18,845 bases of DNA from Clostridiales bacterium (lineage in GTDB: Bacteria > Bacillota_A > Clostridia > Oscillospirales > Acutalibacteraceae). This document shows, piece after piece, positions 16,123 to 18,845 of the stretch (position 1 is its first letter; each line of letters starts with the position of its first letter). A program made the translations under genes and the position numbers. The stretch spans positions 1 to 18,845 of the forward strand of contig VSOH01000007.1 of NCBI GenBank assembly GCA_009774735.1, given 5' to 3'. A model generated the notes under the pieces. It was not told the DNA's origin. It saw only the letters and a program-made list of their open reading frames with translations, and did no database searches.

Positions 16123-16992
16123 ATGGAAAAAACCTTTGAAAACTGGCTTGTCGTATCAGATATTGACGGCACACTTAACAATAAAATGAGAAGATTGCCT
16201 AAAAGAAATTATGATGCCATTAAAAGGTTTACCGAGCTTGGAGGTAATTTTACTCTTGCATCAGGCAGACTTCAATCCAGTCTGGAGCGTAATTATAACA
16301 GAATTACGCCTAATCAGCCTGCGGTTATTTTAAATGGTGCAGGAATATATGATTATAATAAAAGAGAAATGCTGTGGCAAAATACAATTGGTAAAAAGGG
16401 CAGAGATTTTGTAAGATATATCGCCAAGGAATTTGATGAAATTGCTAAAAGCGTTGATATCGGAATCTATTTTGCCGACTATGTATACATTGTTAAAAGC
16501 GGACTTTTTGCAAAGGGTACAATGTATTTTGACAAGGCAAGGCATGAGTATGTAAGGTCTATTGACGATGTTCCTGAGGACGGCTGGATGAAGGTTATTT
16601 TCTGGTCAAATCCTGTTGTTATAAATAAGCTGAAAAAGCTTATTGACAGAATGGAAAATCCTGATGCAAATTTTATGGCATCATCACTTTTTACACTTGA
16701 AATGCTCCAAAAAGATACCCACAAGGGTGTCGGAATTATGAAGCTTGCCGATATGCTTGGCATTGAAAAAAGTCATGTGGCGGCAATCGGTGATTATTAT
16801 AATGATTGGGATATGCTCAGAACGGTGGGACTTCCTGCTTGTGCAGGTCAGGCTCCAAGCTCAATTCACAAAATCTGCAAGTTTGAGGCTTGCCACTGTA
16901 ATAATGGCTGTGTCGCTGATTTGCTTGAATACATAATGTCAGGCAAGGCTGAGGAAGCCATTGCCAAAGAAGTTTTAGAACAAACAAAGTAA
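16123..16992 (+). CDS. Cof-type HAD-superfamily phosphatase
   Basis: This 289-residue hydrolase belongs to the Cof/YidA class of HAD phosphatases, which act on small phosphorylated metabolites such as sugar phosphates or cofactor intermediates. Motif I is SDIDGTLNN with D13 as expected nucleophile and D15 as acid/base. Motif II is TLASGR. A C2-type cap domain fills the middle. Late on come KGVGIMKLADMLG and motif IV, IGDYYNDWDML. The start at 16123 has AGGGG at 16111-16115, overlapping the rluD stop. An in-frame ATG 24 bases earlier lies inside rluD and is less likely. The gene begins 4 bases after rluD and ends 13 bases before nfo. The substrate is unknown. Eight cysteines, several near the C-terminal half (ACAGQAPSSIHKICKFEACHC), are a mild oddity. 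Confidence 0.9.
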   Translation: MEKTFENWLVVSDIDGTLNNKMRRLPKRNYDAIKRFTELGGNFTLASGRLQSSLERNYNRITPNQPAVILNGAGIYDYNKREMLWQNTIGKKGRDFVRYIAKEFDEIAKSVDIGIYFADYVYIVKSGLFAKGTMYFDKARHEYVRSIDDVPEDGWMKVIFWSNPVVINKLKKLIDRMENPDANFMASSLFTLEMLQKDTHKGVGIMKLADMLGIEKSHVAAIGDYYNDWDMLRTVGLPACAGQAPSSIHKICKFEACHCNNGCVADLLEYIMSGKAEEAIAKEVLEQTK

Positions 16993-17005
16993 AGAGGTAA
17001 TTATA

Positions 17006-17842
17006 ATGTTAACTATCGGAGCTCATTTGAGTGCATCAAAGGGATATACTGCAATGCTTAAGCAGGCACAGGAAATCGGTGCAAATACCTTTCAATTTTT
17101 CACAAGAAATCCACGTGGAGGCAGTGCAAAGGCTATTGACCAAAAGGATGTTGATACTTTTCTTGAGCTTATGAAAAGTGAAAATTTTCCTGTTATTCTT
17201 GCTCATGCACCATACACACTTAACTGCTGCAGTGCCAAGCCTGAAACAAGGGAGTTTGCACTGAATACCTTTGCAGATGATTTAATGCGTATGGAATATA
17301 CACCGGGTCAGCTTTATAATTTTCACCCCGGCTCCCATGTCGGACAGGGCGAGGAGGTCGGAATTGAGCAGATTGCAGAAATTCTGAACAAGGTTTTATT
17401 CCCTGAAATGACAACAACAGTTCTGCTTGAAACAATGGCAGGCAAGGGTACTGAAATAGGCAGAAACTTTGAGGAGCTTAGATCAATTATTGACAGGGTT
17501 GAGCTTAGTGATAAAATGGGTGTTTGTCTTGATACCTGTCATATTCACGATGGCGGTTATGATATTGTAAATGAGCTTGATGGTGTGCTTGAGGCGTTTG
17601 ATAAGGTAATCGGTCTTGACAGATTAAAGGCTATTCATCTTAATGACAGCAAAAATCCGCTTGCTGCACATAAGGACAGGCATGAAAAAATCGGTGAGGG
17701 TTATATCGGTCTGGATGCTTTTGAAAGAATTATCAATCATCCTTCACTTAAAAATCTTCCGTTTTTCCTTGAAACGCCGAATGAGCTTGACGGCTATGCT
17801 AAAGAAATTGAAATTCTCAGAAATTTATATAAAGAAAATTGA
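17006..17842 (+). CDS. nfo: deoxyribonuclease IV (AP endonuclease Nfo)
   Basis: Endonuclease IV cuts the backbone 5' to abasic sites and removes blocked 3' ends in base-excision repair. The 278-residue protein has the TIM-barrel family start IGAHLSASKGY. All nine trinuclear-zinc ligands are in place: H67, H107, E142, D176, H179, H211, D224, H226 and E256. Their spacing follows E. coli Nfo closely. The AGAGGT box at 16993-16998 is 7 bases before the ATG. It is the last gene of the plus-strand series and is followed by a strong terminator. It is the second DNA-repair function in the window, but about 10 kb from mutSL, so a joint regulon is not shown. Confidence 0.97.
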   Translation: MLTIGAHLSASKGYTAMLKQAQEIGANTFQFFTRNPRGGSAKAIDQKDVDTFLELMKSENFPVILAHAPYTLNCCSAKPETREFALNTFADDLMRMEYTPGQLYNFHPGSHVGQGEEVGIEQIAEILNKVLFPEMTTTVLLETMAGKGTEIGRNFEELRSIIDRVELSDKMGVCLDTCHIHDGGYDIVNELDGVLEAFDKVIGLDRLKAIHLNDSKNPLAAHKDRHEKIGEGYIGLDAFERIINHPSLKNLPFFLETPNELDGYAKEIEILRNLYKEN

Positions 17843-17859
17843 TTGGAAATAATAAGATG

Positions 17860-17896
17860 AAAATCAGACAAGGAATTATGCCTTGTCTGATTTTTT
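17860..17896. terminator. bidirectional intrinsic terminator after nfo
   Basis: A perfect 14-bp stem (17860-17873 with 17881-17894) closes a 7-base loop. On the plus strand the arm ends in a run of six T (17891-17896); on the minus strand the other arm ends in four T (complement of 17860-17863). It lies between two convergent genes, nfo on the plus strand and the AraC-type gene on the minus strand, whose stop codon it touches. It can therefore end transcripts from both sides. Confidence 0.93.
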
Positions 17897-18758
17897 ATGT
17901 TTTTATATAACCGTATGCTTTTGATTGTGCCCTGAATTGCGCCGGTGATATTTTTATGTATTTTTTGAAAACCTTACCAAAATAGTTTTCGTCGGAATAT
18001 CCGCATTGCTTGCTTATGTCCTTTAGCTTCATATTTGTTGAATTAAGCAGTTCAACAGCCTTTTCCATCCTCAGCTTGGTCAGATAGTCACTTGGTTTTT
18101 CTTTTGTATATTTTAAAAATTCCCTTGTCAGGTGACTATGTGAAACTCCAAGATAATCTGCTGCCATAGCAATCGTTATCTGCTTTTCAAAATTACTTTT
18201 AAAATAATCCATTGCACTGTCAACAAGATTTGAATTCTGAGAAATGCAGGGACTGCACAGTGCACACAAAAACTGAATTAGCGCACTGCTTGCGTCAAAA
18301 ACATTTTTTATATTTGAATTCAAAGTCCTGCTGTATAAATCCAGCAGTATTCTGACAGCAGGATGAAATTCTGATAAGGACATAATGCATCCTGTGCGTT
18401 CGGTTGCATATTTATAAAACTCTTCTGCTGTGCTGCCGCTGAATATGATATAAACAAATTTCCATGGTGCACTGTTGTTTTCTTCGTCAAAATAGTAGCT
18501 TTCGTCAGCAGGCATCTTTAAAAAGAAAGCCTTCCCTTGGTCGACAATATATTTTTTGTCGCCGATTTCAACGGTGCCGCTTCCGCTTAACGTGTACTGA
18601 AAAAGTATTGCATCGGGGCGCTCCTTGTTGCACCAATGATAGTCACTGTTGTTTATTACATCACTGCCTACGGCTATAAGCTCTATGAACGATAAGTTGA
18701 AATTGTCAAAAAAATGAAAGGCGTGGTCATTATGAATGTTAGCTCTGTTTTTGTTCAT
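17895..18758 (-). CDS. AraC-family transcriptional regulator
   Basis: The 287-residue protein has a cupin-type ligand-binding N-terminus (about 45-105: ILFQYTLSGSGTVEIGDKKY, then VYIIFSG) of the kind common in carbohydrate regulators. The C-terminal AraC DNA-binding domain covers about 190-281. Its two helix-turn-helix units contain MAADYLGVSHSHLTREF and DISKQCGYSDENYFGKVFKK. I chose the ATG at 18758-18756. AAGGGT (complement of 18768-18773) lies 9 bases upstream; a TTG one codon earlier is less likely. It is convergent with nfo and has no visible functional link to it. AraC regulators often sit next to the sugar-use genes they control, which would lie beyond the right edge. The ligand cannot be told. 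Confidence 0.93.
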   Translation of the reverse strand: MNKNRANIHNDHAFHFFDNFNLSFIELIAVGSDVINNSDYHWCNKERPDAILFQYTLSGSGTVEIGDKKYIVDQGKAFFLKMPADESYYFDEENNSAPWKFVYIIFSGSTAEEFYKYATERTGCIMSLSEFHPAVRILLDLYSRTLNSNIKNVFDASSALIQFLCALCSPCISQNSNLVDSAMDYFKSNFEKQITIAMAADYLGVSHSHLTREFLKYTKEKPSDYLTKLRMEKAVELLNSTNMKLKDISKQCGYSDENYFGKVFKKYIKISPAQFRAQSKAYGYIKT

Positions 18759-18805
18759 CAAAATATTACCCTTATAATCAAATAATTACTGTTGAATTAT
18801 TACCT

Positions 18806-18845
18806 CTGTACCTGTAATATAGAATTATAACAGGCTGTACTGTAA
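18806..18845. repeat. short direct and inverted repeats upstream of the AraC-type gene
   Basis: CTGTACCTGTAA (18806-18817) and CTGTACTGTAA (18835-18845, cut by the window end) are near-identical direct copies 29 bases apart. Within them CCTGT (18811-18815) and ACAGG (18830-18834) form an inverted repeat. The minus-strand -10 box lies inside this inverted repeat. AraC proteins bind paired direct sites, so this may be an operator for self-control or for a divergent neighbour. The copies are short and the second is at the window edge. Confidence 0.4.
18824..18832 (-). promoter_or_regulatory. extended -10 promoter element of the AraC-type gene
   Basis: Read on the minus strand this is TGTTATAAT, a perfect TATAAT (18829-18824) with the TGn extension. 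A normal 17-base spacer would put the -35 hexamer just past the window end, so it cannot be seen. Transcription would start near 18817, giving a leader of about 60 bases before the ATG. Confidence 0.5.

Noticed and set aside
16119..16124. TATAAT as a promoter for the HAD gene
   Set aside because: It overlaps the start codon itself and has no -35 partner; the gene is better seen as co-transcribed with rluD.
1..18845. CRISPR arrays, tRNA/rRNA genes, insertion sequences, prophage or defence genes
   Set aside because: I saw no regular repeat-spacer series, transposase, integrase, phage gene or structured RNA gene; codon use appears even across the window.

Overview
This window looks like core chromosome of a low-GC Gram-positive anaerobe, most likely a clostridium of the Oscillospiraceae/Ruminococcaceae type. 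That placement is inferred from three things: AT-rich codon use with strong AGGAGG-type ribosome binding sites, gene order shared in part with Bacillus (miaB-ymcA-...-mutS-mutL and yggS-sepF-...-divIVA-ileS-lspA-rluD), and the protein styles. I cannot name the species. Fourteen genes run left to right in a tightly packed series, and one gene at the right edge runs the opposite way. No stretch over 300 bases lacks a gene. The longest gene-free pieces are 1-174 (AT-rich, with a good promoter) and the 92 bases at 14622-14713 (a hairpin).

Region 1 (about 107-8065) is a tRNA-modification and mismatch-repair block: miaB, a YlbF/YmcA-family protein with a cysteine-rich tail, mutS, an unknown three-helix membrane protein, mutL and miaA. 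MiaA and MiaB act in succession on adenosine 37 of tRNAs (i6A, then ms2i6A). MutS and MutL are the mismatch sensor and the endonuclease/match-maker.

Region 2 (8052-11799) is a cell-division and envelope block: a membrane-anchored HlyD-like protein, yggS (PLP homeostasis), sepF and divIVA. The genes are spaced by 21 bases or overlap. Compared with the Bacillus cluster, no ylmG or ylmH lies between sepF and divIVA.

Region 3 (11823-17842) carries ileS, lspA, an RluA-family pseudouridine synthase, a Cof-type HAD phosphatase and nfo (endonuclease IV). A 15-bp hairpin with a short T-run separates ileS from lspA. A strong bidirectional terminator at 17860-17896 closes the block.

Region 4 (17895-18845) holds an AraC-family regulator on the minus strand. 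Its upstream region has an extended -10 element set among short repeats; its target probably lies outside the window.

Most of this is conserved housekeeping DNA. I see no phage, insertion sequence, CRISPR array, tRNA, rRNA or defence system, and nothing that clearly forms a new biological system. The points most worth checking are the Cys-rich tail on the YmcA-like protein, the unknown membrane protein between mutS and mutL, the HlyD-like protein in the division cluster, the unusual ends of DivIVA, and the short repeats at the two edge promoters.
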